A stretch of DNA of 64,000 nt from Streptomyces sp. NBC_01260 (GTDB taxonomy: Bacteria; Actinomycetota; Actinomycetes; Streptomycetales; Streptomycetaceae), in NCBI RefSeq assembly GCF_036226405.1, contig NZ_CP108464.1:3968001-4032000 (forward strand), read 5' to 3'. The position numbers and the translations under genes are program-made. Numbering within the stretch: the stretch's first letter is position 1; every line of letters begins with the position of its first letter. Below the pieces are notes generated by a model that worked only from the letters and a program-made list of their open reading frames with translations, was not told the DNA's origin and searched no databases. Below, in pieces: positions 10,354 through 16,937 of the stretch.

Positions 10354-11528
10354 CACCGCTTCCCCCTCTTCATCCCGAGCCGCATCGTCGCGACGATCTC
10401 CCGCTGCACCTCGCTCACCCCGCCCCCGAAGGTGTTGATCTGTGCCGCCCTGTTCATCCGCTCCAGCTCCCCGTCCCCGAAGGAGCCGGGCGAACCGCCC
10501 CGGATCATTCCGGCATCGCCCGTGATCTCCTGGCACATCCGATACACCTCTACGGCGCTCTCGGTACCCACGAACTTCACGCCGCTCGCGTCGCCGGGAG
10601 CCAGCGCACCGGCCCCCACATCCCCCACCAAACGCCAGTTGAGCAGGCGTGTTGCCGCCAGCCGGGCATACGCCTCGGCCAGCCTGGACCGGATCCACGG
10701 CTCGTCAACCGGGCGCCGCCCCGTCACCGGATCGGGCGTACGGGCGAAGGTGAGCGCCGCGTCGTAGAAGTCCTCGGCCTGCATCCCGATCGCGGCCAGG
10801 GCCACCCGCTCATGGTTCAGCTGGTTGGTGATCAGCCCCCAGCCGCCGTTCTCCGTACCGACCAGCCCGGTGACGGGCACCTGTACGCCGTCGTAGTACG
10901 TGGCGGTCGTGGTCAGCCCGCCCACGGTCTCGATGGGCGTCCAGGAGAAGCCGGGCGCGTCCGTCGGCACCAGGACGATCGAGATGCCCCGGTGCTTGGG
11001 CGCGTCCGGATCCGTACGGCAGGCGAGCCAGATCCAGTCCGCGTTCTGCGCGTTGCTGGTGAAGATCTTCTGCCCGTCGATCACCCACGAGTCGCCCTGC
11101 CGCACGGCCCTGGTCCGCAGCGCCGCCAGATCGGTACCGGCCTCCGGCTCGCTGTAGCCGATGGCGAAGACGAGCTCACCGGCCAGGATCCGCGGCAGGA
11201 AGTACTCCTTCTGCGCCTCGGTCCCGTACTTCATCAGGGTGGGGCCCACCGTGTTGAGGGTGACCATCGAGACCGGGGCGCCCGCCCGGTAGGCCTCGTC
11301 GAAGAACACGAACTGCTCGTCCGCACCACGCCCCTGCCCGCCGTACTCGACGGGCCAGCCGAGTCCCAGCATCCCGTCCGCGCCGATACGACGCAGCAGT
11401 CGCCGCTGCTCAGCCGGGTCCTCGGCCGCCGGACCGGTCCGGCGGCCGGACTCCGGCATCACATCGCGGAAGTACGTGCGGAGTTCGGTGCGCAGCTGTA
11501 GCTGGCGCTCCGTAGGGGCCAGATGCAC
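10353..11528 (-). CDS. Acyl-CoA dehydrogenase, FadE29-like subunit
   Basis: A 391-residue protein with full acyl-CoA dehydrogenase architecture: FAD/substrate segment FAIGYSEPEAGTDLAALRTRA, beta-domain WVIDGQKIFTSNAQNADWIWLACRTD, and C-terminal EITGDAGMIRGGSPGSFGDGELERMNR. It is the first gene of the leftward operon; inverted repeats lie just upstream. Together with the shorter dehydrogenase two genes down it probably forms a heteromeric enzyme that introduces the double bond in a side-chain acyl-CoA. The exact substrate (steroid or other bulky acyl-CoA) is not determinable here. Confidence 0.85.
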   Translation of the reverse strand: MHLAPTERQLQLRTELRTYFRDVMPESGRRTGPAAEDPAEQRRLLRRIGADGMLGLGWPVEYGGQGRGADEQFVFFDEAYRAGAPVSMVTLNTVGPTLMKYGTEAQKEYFLPRILAGELVFAIGYSEPEAGTDLAALRTRAVRQGDSWVIDGQKIFTSNAQNADWIWLACRTDPDAPKHRGISIVLVPTDAPGFSWTPIETVGGLTTTATYYDGVQVPVTGLVGTENGGWGLITNQLNHERVALAAIGMQAEDFYDAALTFARTPDPVTGRRPVDEPWIRSRLAEAYARLAATRLLNWRLVGDVGAGALAPGDASGVKFVGTESAVEVYRMCQEITGDAGMIRGGSPGSFGDGELERMNRAAQINTFGGGVSEVQREIVATMRLGMKRGKR

Positions 11529-11550
11529 GGCGGCTGCCTCCCGGGAAAGG

Positions 11551-11583
11551 CTGACGGATCAGGGTTTCTGACTGTCCGTCAGA
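11551..11583 (-). promoter_or_regulatory. Candidate operator of the igr-like operon
   Basis: Two overlapping inverted repeats lie 23-55 bases upstream of the first operon gene: CTGACGGA (11551-11558) with TCCGTCAG (11575-11582), and TCTGAC-5-GTCAGA (11567-11583). Palindromes of this size fit a TetR-family repressor of acyl-CoA metabolism. The gene of the binding protein is not in the window. Confidence 0.45.
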
Positions 11584-11754
11584 TTCCGTTCACCTGTCAA
11601 GGCACCTGACAGCAGACGCTCACCGGCCGCTCCCCTTTCCCTCCACCCCGGGAACGACGAACGGCCTGCGCACCGCCACCGAAGTGACACCGCGCAGGCC
11701 GTCGTCCCCCCAACCGCGGCCCGGCCCCCCGACCGGTCCGCGGCAGGCACCGGA

Positions 11755-12066
11755 TCACCAGAGATTGGTGAAGTTCACCGCGAGGTTGTGACTGGACTGG
11801 TCGATGGCCGTGAATGCGGAGCCGTTCACCTGGGCGGAGTTGCTGTGGTTGGACGCCCCGTCCCCGATGGCCTGCTGCTGCGAGGTGGACGAATTGCCGA
11901 AGTTGTCCCCGCCGACGCCACTGCCGCTGATCGCGGCCACACCCGCGTTCGATCCGTCGTTCGCGAACGAACCGTTGTCGGCCTGGGCCACACCGCCGAG
12001 GAGAGCGGCGGCGAGGGGCAGAGCGGCAACAACGGCGAGGGCACGAGCGGTACGGATGCTTGCCAT
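11755..12066 (-). CDS. Small secreted Asn/Ser/Gly-rich protein
   Basis: A 103-residue protein with a clear signal peptide (basic MASIRTAR, hydrophobic core, cleavage after GVAQA-D) and a mature part of about 73 residues rich in N, S, G and A (DNGSFANDGSNAGVAAISGSG...). The ATG at 12064-12066 follows GGAGGAA. The composition recalls surface-assembling proteins (rodlins, chaplins, curlin-like repeats), but it lacks the rodlin C-terminal motif and chaplin Cys/GN motifs I would expect, so I do not assign it. It is monocistronic and faces away from the Prim-Pol gene. Confidence 0.75.
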   Translation of the reverse strand: MASIRTARALAVVAALPLAAALLGGVAQADNGSFANDGSNAGVAAISGSGVGGDNFGNSSTSQQQAIGDGASNHSNSAQVNGSAFTAIDQSSHNLAVNFTNLW

Positions 12067-12380
12067 GTCTATTCCTCCAGGAACCGAAAGTAAGGCTGAT
12101 CCCGGGTCAGTTGGCCGACCGCCCGGGGCGCTGGTCACGACGTCGCGAGATCAAGGTTGCCCACCGCCACCCCGGCGAACCACCCATGCTTTTCGATTCC
12201 CTCGCAAGCGTGAGGAAGAGCCGATAAACCCCCAGACATCACAGACTCCCAGATCAGCCGGGCACACACCCACAACCCTTGTCCCGCAAGAGAAGAAGCG
12301 TTCCGCCAGAGCACGCCGCACCCCACCCGCAGACCTCTCCCCCTCTTCCTTTATTCGAACGTTAGTACGAAACTAGAATC
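12067..12380. other. Intergenic region, promoters of two divergent genes
   Basis: About 314 bases between the divergent small secreted protein gene and the Prim-Pol gene. I see no gene here. A TAGAAT hexamer at 12374-12379 lies directly before the ATG at 12381, too close to serve as its -10 box unless translation starts further downstream. Confidence 0.5.
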
Positions 12381-13262
12381 ATGGCCATCACCGACCGGCG
12401 AACGTTCACCCTGGCCCTGGCCCACGCACTGTCCGCGGCCGAACACGGGCTCCCCGTCATCCCGTTGTCCGCCACCAAGCTCCCCGCCCTGCGCTCCCCG
12501 CACCGCGGCGACGACCGGCCGCGCAGCTGCCGGGGCGCCTGCGGCCTGCCCGGACACGGCGTCCATGACGCCACCACCGACCCCGCCGCCGTACGCGCCC
12601 TCTTCGCCGCCGCCCCCTGGGCCACCGGCTACGGCATCGCCTGCGGCCGGGCCCCGCACCACCTCATCGGCATCGACCTCGACATCGACACCACCGGCCG
12701 GAACGACTCCGCGGCGGCCCTGCAACAGCTTGCCCTGCAACACCTGTTCACCATCCCGCCGACCGTCACGGTGCGCACCCCCAGCGGCGGCCGCCACATC
12801 TGGCTGTCCGGACCGCCCGAAGTGGCCGTTCCGAACTCCGCCGGCCGCCTCGCACCCGGCATCGACATCCGTGGCACGGGCGGCTACCTGGTCGGCCCCG
12901 GCTCGTCCACCCTCCGCGGCACCTACCGGCTCGTCCCCGGCACCGGCAGCCTCCCGCCGGCCCCCTGCCCCGGCGCCCTCCTCCGACTGCTGACGCCCCC
13001 GGCACCCACGCATCGCCACCACAGCCACCCCGACGACCGGGGCCGGGGCCTGATCCGGTTCGTCCTCGCGGCGGACGAGGGGCAGCGCAACACCCGGCTC
13101 TTCTGGGCCGCCTGCCGCGCCTACGAACACGGCTTCGGCGACACCCTGGCGGACGCCCTCACCGAAGCCGCCGCCCGCACCGGCCTCCCGGAACACGAGG
13201 CCCGCGCAACCATCGCCTCCGCGGCCCGCCTCACCACAACCCGCTGCGAACCCCCGAGGTGA
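12381..13262 (+). CDS. Chromosomal bifunctional DNA primase/polymerase (Prim-Pol) domain protein
   Basis: A 293-residue protein with the archaeo-eukaryotic primase-like Prim-Pol fold: N-terminal LALAHALSAAEHGLPVIPL, the catalytic Asp pair in IGIDLDIDTTG, and TPSGGRHIWLSGP (the SGGxH motif), then GTGGYLVGPGS. These are the same landmarks as in the element's own Prim-Pol at 24.07 kb, but this gene lies outside the left attachment site and ends 71 bases before it. It has no fused helicase. It could be an old mobile-element remnant or a host gene of unknown role beside the tRNA. Confidence 0.8.
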   Translation: MAITDRRTFTLALAHALSAAEHGLPVIPLSATKLPALRSPHRGDDRPRSCRGACGLPGHGVHDATTDPAAVRALFAAAPWATGYGIACGRAPHHLIGIDLDIDTTGRNDSAAALQQLALQHLFTIPPTVTVRTPSGGRHIWLSGPPEVAVPNSAGRLAPGIDIRGTGGYLVGPGSSTLRGTYRLVPGTGSLPPAPCPGALLRLLTPPAPTHRHHSHPDDRGRGLIRFVLAADEGQRNTRLFWAACRAYEHGFGDTLADALTEAAARTGLPEHEARATIASAARLTTTRCEPPR

Positions 13263-13290
13263 CGTCGGGCCTCCCGGCGCCCGGACATGC

Positions 13291-13329
13291 GAACGGCCCC
13301 CGACCATACGTACTGGTCGGGGGCCGTTC
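13291..13329. terminator. 16-bp perfect hairpin after Prim-Pol gene
   Basis: Arms 13291-13306 and 13314-13329 are perfectly complementary around a 7-base loop. The hairpin ends three bases before the left attachment repeat and insulates the Prim-Pol gene from the element. Confidence 0.8.
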
Positions 13330-13332
13330 ATC

Positions 13333-13393
13333 TGCGGTGGGTGTGGGATTTGAACCCACGGTGACATCGCTGCCACGACGGTTTTCAAGACCG
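13333..13393. repeat. Left attachment site (attL), tRNA-Ser 3' fragment
   Basis: 61 bases identical to 28451-28511. They correspond to the 3' part of tRNA-Ser from the anticodon loop to the discriminator base, and the remaining 5' half of the tRNA is absent here. Identity stops abruptly on both sides. Crossover must lie within these bases. Confidence 0.93.
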
Positions 13394-13463
13394 ACACTTC
13401 GATCACATTCATAGCGCTGTGACCTGCGAGGATACGGCGCTTCCCCCTCTCTACTGGCCTCCC

Positions 13464-13481
13464 GGCCCACAGATGGCCCAT
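13464..13481. repeat. Left end-associated repeat (candidate Int/Xis arm site)
   Basis: GGCCCACAGATGGCCCAT, which differs at one base from 28322-28339 at the other end of the element. It lies 71 bases inside the left attachment repeat. Confidence 0.55.
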
Positions 13482-13574
13482 GAGATTCGCATCTAGGCCA
13501 GGGTGTCCGCCACGTGCATGACTCGCGGGCGTAGATGGCCCCGCCGCGCTGGCCAGCCGGTTCACCTCTGAGAG

Positions 13575-13617
13575 CTGCGTAAGTCGACTCACGCAGCCCG
13601 TACCCTGGTCCGCACCA
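13575..13617 (+). promoter_or_regulatory. Two palindromes upstream of the GntR-Nudix gene
   Basis: Bases 13575-13596 form a 22-bp palindrome (CTGCGT...ACGCAG) with one mismatched pair. Bases 13606-13617, TGGTCCGCACCA, match the TGGTGCGCACCA operators at 15.74 kb except for one base. Both lie within 80 bases of the gene start and suggest autoregulation. Confidence 0.5.
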
Positions 13618-13651
13618 CCAACAGGTCCTCAGAACGGAGAGTGCTTCACGG

Positions 13652-14437
13652 ATGGGTCCCAAGTCAGCAAAGGTCTACGCGGCAATCCGTGCACGACTCG
13701 CATCCGGCGAGCTGGCGCCCGGTGACAAGCTGCCCTCCGAGCGTGCCATGGTGGAAGAACTCGGCATTGGCCGCACAGCCCTGCGGCAGGTACTCGCCAA
13801 GCTCGTAGCCGAGGGGGCAATCGAGGTTCGAGGTCGCAGCTCGTACCTGATCCCCGGAAGCGCCAGCGTCTCCCGCCCCGAGGAACGTGCGCCGTGGAAG
13901 GTTCACGGCACACGGACCCTCTACGACAATCGCTGGGTCAAGCTCGAACTCTGGGATGTCGAACCCCCTGGAGTTGAGCGGTTCGAGCACCACGTAGTGA
14001 AGCTTCAACACGTCGCGATCTCCGTCGTGCTAGATGATCAGGACCGCGTGCTCCTGCTTTGGCGATATCGATTCGTTCCTCAGCAGTGGGGTTGGGAACT
14101 TCCCGGAGGAATCGTGGATCCCGGCGAGAGCGCCCACGAAACGGCAGTCCGCGAAGTTGAGGAAGAGACAGGGTGGCGGCCGACCAATCTGGACCATGCG
14201 GTCACCTATCAGCCCATGGTTGGGATGGTCGACTCGCCTCACGAAATCTTCGTGGGTAGGGGCGCCGAGCACGTGGGAGAGCCCACGGATGCGGAGGAGG
14301 CCGGCCACGTCGAGTGGGTCCCCCTGGCTGACGTGCCGCGCCTGATGGCTCAGGGGGATCTGATGGGTTCCGGGACTCTGGTCGGCCTGCTGCACGTGCT
14401 GGCGAACCGGAGCGGGCTCCCTACAACTCCTGCGTGA
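13652..14437 (+). CDS. GntR winged-helix - Nudix hydrolase fusion (KorSA/Pif-like regulator)
   Basis: A 261-residue protein. Residues 1-70 are a GntR winged helix (KVYAAIRARLASGELAPGDKLPSERAMVEELGIGRTALRQVLAKLVAEG). Residues about 85-245 are a Nudix domain with the complete box GGIVDPGESAHETAVREVEEETGW, fitting GX5EX7REUXEEXGU. In pSAM2, KorSA (GntR) represses transfer and Pif (Nudix) gives intercellular conjugal immunity from a clustered gene; here both activities appear to sit in one chain. A near-copy of the operator palindrome found on the transfer promoter lies upstream. Its stop overlaps the convergent XRE gene by 17 bases. The function is inferred from the pSAM2 parallel; the Nudix substrate is unknown. 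Confidence 0.85.
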   Translation: MGPKSAKVYAAIRARLASGELAPGDKLPSERAMVEELGIGRTALRQVLAKLVAEGAIEVRGRSSYLIPGSASVSRPEERAPWKVHGTRTLYDNRWVKLELWDVEPPGVERFEHHVVKLQHVAISVVLDDQDRVLLLWRYRFVPQQWGWELPGGIVDPGESAHETAVREVEEETGWRPTNLDHAVTYQPMVGMVDSPHEIFVGRGAEHVGEPTDAEEAGHVEWVPLADVPRLMAQGDLMGSGTLVGLLHVLANRSGLPTTPA

Positions 14438-15608
14438 GGAGATCGATACGACGGCGATGCCGTACAGACCCCGTGCGGCTGGCCAGCAGACGCGCGGCCC
14501 GCAGGTGCGTGTCGACCTGGTCGTATTCACCTCGCGCAAGGTGAGCTTGCGCGAGGTCGCATCGGAGTCCTGCCTGTGCCCGAACGAATGTCGGATCCAC
14601 GCGTTCAAGAGCCCCGTACAGCTCGGTAACTGCGTCGCCGTCGCCCACCATCGCAAGGATGTTGCCACGCCACCGTTCGAGGTGCGAGCCGTTCAGGAAG
14701 ATGCTCAGCATGTCCGGGTCCCGGTCCTCCGCTCCGCCCGGGATGCTCGCGGCGGCAGCGTCGAGCGCTCGTCTGCAATCCACCAACAGACCTGCGCGGG
14801 CACACACTTCGGCCTCTGTTGCGTGGAGCCACGCCAGTAGGCGGGGAGAGCCTTGTCGGCCGAGAACCCTCTGTGCGTCACGTACGAGGTCGACGGCCAG
14901 GACAGGGCGGCCGGCGTCGCACAGAACGTACGCCTGCTCCCCCATCGCGTGAGCCAGGTACATGGGGGCCTCTGCGTCTCTCGCGGCCCTCTTCGCGAGC
15001 TCGTAGTGACGCCATGCTCGATCCACTGCTCCAGCGTCTAACGCCTGCCACGCCGCCAAAGTTGCTGCACCAGTCAAGGCAAGCGCCACAGGCCGACGCG
15101 TGTGCGGCAAGACGGCGAAATTCAGCGTTTCCTCAAGCTGGGCCAGGTGCCCGGCCATCTGGTCAACAAGGCCAGATGCGCCCATCTGACGGTCCATCGT
15201 TCGTAGCAGCTCTGTCTGCGCGTTGAAGGACTCCACCATGCTGTCGCCAACGCTGCCCGCCGTGTCGATCCGACTGAGCAAGTCGTCATAACCGTCTGCG
15301 GTGAGCACCTGCACAGCCGCGGCGGAAGACCTCAGCTCGCCGTCCGTAACCCCGAGAAGGCGTCGCAGGATCACTGCGTAGCGGTCTGAGATCACCCGCT
15401 TGCCGTTCTCCCATTCAGAGACATACACACGCAAACTCGCGGTCGAAGCGACATCCGACGCGTGTTGTCTGGCGTACCGCTCGATCTCATGGACGAGCCG
15501 CTCTTGGGACCATCCGCGATTTTTGCGCGCGCCCCGAAGTCCTTCACTCACGTGCCACCGCCGGGCGATAGATGCCGTCGCTGTCCAGTCCAGCATGCAC
15601 CACATCAC
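14421..15608 (-). CDS. XRE-family regulator with C-terminal helical (TPR-like) repeats
   Basis: N-terminal helix-turn-helix (GLRGARKNRGWSQERLVHEIERYA ... SLRVYVSEWENGKRVISDRYAVILRRLLGV, about residues 23-95), then some 280 residues of helical Ala/Leu/Arg-rich repeats resembling TPRs (DRAWRHYELAKRAARDAEAPMYLAHAMGEQAYVLCDAGR). Such regulators are common in Streptomyces and its integrated elements. The start is uncertain: GTG 15608, ATG 15605 and ATG 15596 are all possible, and none has a strong ribosome site. The gene diverges from the transfer operon, and an AT-rich inverted repeat lies just upstream. It probably controls excision or transfer together with the GntR-Nudix protein. Confidence 0.8.
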   Translation of the reverse strand: MMWCMLDWTATASIARRWHVSEGLRGARKNRGWSQERLVHEIERYARQHASDVASTASLRVYVSEWENGKRVISDRYAVILRRLLGVTDGELRSSAAAVQVLTADGYDDLLSRIDTAGSVGDSMVESFNAQTELLRTMDRQMGASGLVDQMAGHLAQLEETLNFAVLPHTRRPVALALTGAATLAAWQALDAGAVDRAWRHYELAKRAARDAEAPMYLAHAMGEQAYVLCDAGRPVLAVDLVRDAQRVLGRQGSPRLLAWLHATEAEVCARAGLLVDCRRALDAAAASIPGGAEDRDPDMLSIFLNGSHLERWRGNILAMVGDGDAVTELYGALERVDPTFVRAQAGLRCDLAQAHLARGEYDQVDTHLRAARLLASRTGSVRHRRRIDLLTQEL

Positions 15609-15624
15609 CGCAGGTCAATAGGGG

Positions 15625-15643
15625 TTAACAGGAGCTTTGTTAA
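15625..15643 (-). promoter_or_regulatory. AT-rich inverted repeat before the XRE gene
   Basis: TTAACA-7-TGTTAA, 17-35 bases upstream of the XRE start. It is AT-rich against a very GC-rich background and may be the XRE operator. A TGACCTGC octamer (reverse strand, 15610-15617) lies between it and the start codon. Confidence 0.4.
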
Positions 15644-15731
15644 GCGCTGTTGGCTACCGACCACCACACCTTCCGGGGTCTTCTGATTAGGCACCGCCAA
15701 GGCAGAGCGGCCATCGAGTAGCCGAACATCC

Positions 15732-15775
15732 TTGACTCTGGTGCGCACCAGATGCTTATCTGTTGGTGCGCACCA
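15732..15775 (+). promoter_or_regulatory. Promoter with two palindromic operators facing the transfer operon
   Basis: TTGACT (15732-15737), an 18-base spacer and TTATCT (15756-15761) resemble a housekeeping promoter reading right. A perfect 12-bp palindrome TGGTGCGCACCA fills the spacer (15739-15750), and a second copy lies just after the -10 box (15764-15775); each is followed by GATGC. The TGGT-N4-ACCA form resembles FadR-type GntR operators (TGGTNNNACCA). Confidence 0.7.
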
Positions 15776-15964
15776 GATGCGGGCTCCGGCCCGCTGGTGA
15801 GCAGAGGCAGAGGGCGGGGACGCTGCAATCCCGCTAAAGGCCAGGAGACAGGGCTTCGGCCCGACTGGCGAGGTGGCCCGGTGACCGCGAGCAACGGCCG
15901 GCGAGTGGGGACGAGATCCCCCTTGCAGTGATTGCCCTGATCCGAACAACCGAGAGGACCACCC

Positions 15965-16018
15965 GTGAGCCAGCGAAGTATGTGGGCGCCGTCCGTGCTG
16001 GACCGGCCGGACCGGTAA
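15965..16018 (+). CDS. Possible 17-codon leader ORF
   Basis: GTG AGC CAG ... TAA encodes VSQRSMWAPSVLDRPDR, 8 bases after GAGAGGA, within the 450-base leader between the operator-promoter and the first transfer gene. A hairpin follows at 16157-16186. It is supported only by the ribosome site and position, and may be chance. I see nothing else in 15776-16224. Confidence 0.3.
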   Translation: MSQRSMWAPSVLDRPDR

Positions 16019-16156
16019 GCCCCTCGCGTCATCGCCTGATCTGCCGCTCACGCGGCCGGTTGCCTCCCCCGTCCGTCCAGACCGCTTCCTGCGGGGCTGT
16101 ACGGGCGGGGCAGAGGGGAGCCGGAGGCGCATCTCCCGCTTCATCACAGACGGCGC

Positions 16157-16186
16157 GCGGCCCCGGTGCTCGAACACCGGGGCCGC
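16157..16186 (+). terminator. 12-bp perfect hairpin in the leader of the transfer operon
   Basis: Arms 16157-16168 and 16175-16186 surround CTCGAA. It lies 39 bases before the first operon gene and could attenuate transcription or stabilise the mRNA end. No U-tract follows. Confidence 0.6.
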
Positions 16187-16224
16187 TGTTGCTGGGCCGT
16201 CCTACCGCTAGGAGAAAACGACCC

Positions 16225-16488
16225 ATGAAGACCATCGCTGCACTTCAGACCACTGTTACGGCAGCCTCGCTTGACTTCGAGCCGTCGGCTGCCGAGCTGG
16301 CCGCGATCGAGGCCGAGATGCCGCTCATCCGGGCCGAGGTCGAGTTGCTGGACGCGCAGATCATGACCATCGACCGGCCGGCGAACGAGGTGGACGAGCG
16401 GCGGATTCGCCGGGCCGGCCGCAAGGTGCTGGCCGCTCGCCGCGTGCTGGCGAATGCCGCGTCGCAGGTTCCGGGGGTGGGGGCATGA
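16225..16488 (+). CDS. Small AICE protein, DUF6284-like
   Basis: An 87-residue acidic/helical protein (MKTIAALQTTVTAASLDFEPSAAELAAIEAEMPLIRAEVELLDAQI ... VLAARRVLANAA) that I recognise only as the DUF6284 type often found in Streptomyces integrated elements. There are no catalytic motifs. AGGAGA lies 10 bases upstream. It is first in the rightward operon and overlaps the next start by 4 bases. Confidence 0.7.
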   Translation: MKTIAALQTTVTAASLDFEPSAAELAAIEAEMPLIRAEVELLDAQIMTIDRPANEVDERRIRRAGRKVLAARRVLANAASQVPGVGA

Positions 16489-16937
16489 ACACCCTCACTC
16501 CTCAGCAGGCTCTCACCGCCGCTCACGCGGAGGTAAAGGCCGAGATCGCACGGACCGACACCAAGACCGGGCTGCTCCTCGCGTTCGTCGGCGCGCTCCT
16601 GGCCGGTGCCTGGACCGTCGCCAAGGACGCCCCCCTGAACCTCCCCGCCTACGTGGTGGGCGGTCTGGGGATGGGGCTGCTGGTCGCGGCGGCCGGTCTG
16701 CTGCTGCGGTCGGTCCGCCCGAACCTTCGCGGCCGGCACGGCTTCCCGCTGTGGGCCACGCTCACCGCCGAGCAGATCCCCGCCACCCTGTCCGGCGACC
16801 TCAGCGCGGACATCGCGGGCCTGTCCCGCCTGGCGGTCACCAAGTTCACCGGCCTGCGCCGTGCGGTGGACCTGACCTGCGCGGGCGGCGCTCTGCTTGT
16901 CCTCGCCGCTCTCCTCACGCTCGGGGGTGCCGCATGA
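16485..16937 (+). CDS. Membrane protein resembling Pycsar TM effectors (DUF5706)
   Basis: A 150-residue protein: an N-terminal amphipathic part (AHAEVKAEIARTDTKTG), two adjacent membrane segments (LLLAFVGALLAGAWTVA, VVGGLGMGLLVAAAGLLL), a soluble stretch of about 60 residues, and a C-terminal membrane segment (LTCAGGALLVLAALLTL). The EIARTDTKTGLLLAF start matches my memory of the PycTM/DUF5706 family. No pyrimidine cyclase gene is near, so it could equally be a spread (Spd) protein borrowing the fold. It is translationally coupled to both neighbours. Confidence 0.65.
   Translation: MNTLTPQQALTAAHAEVKAEIARTDTKTGLLLAFVGALLAGAWTVAKDAPLNLPAYVVGGLGMGLLVAAAGLLLRSVRPNLRGRHGFPLWATLTAEQIPATLSGDLSADIAGLSRLAVTKFTGLRRAVDLTCAGGALLVLAALLTLGGAA

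Noticed and set aside
11755..12066. Rodlin or chaplin
   Set aside because: Secreted and Asn/Gly-rich, but lacks the rodlin C-terminal motif and the chaplin Cys/GN motifs; kept as unassigned secreted protein.
12374..12379. TAGAAT as -10 box for the chromosomal Prim-Pol gene
   Set aside because: It ends one base before the start codon, leaving no room for a transcription start before the ATG.
12381..13262. Prim-Pol gene at 12.4 kb as part of the AICE
   Set aside because: It lies outside the 61-bp repeat and is closed off by its own hairpin; the element already has a Prim-Pol gene.
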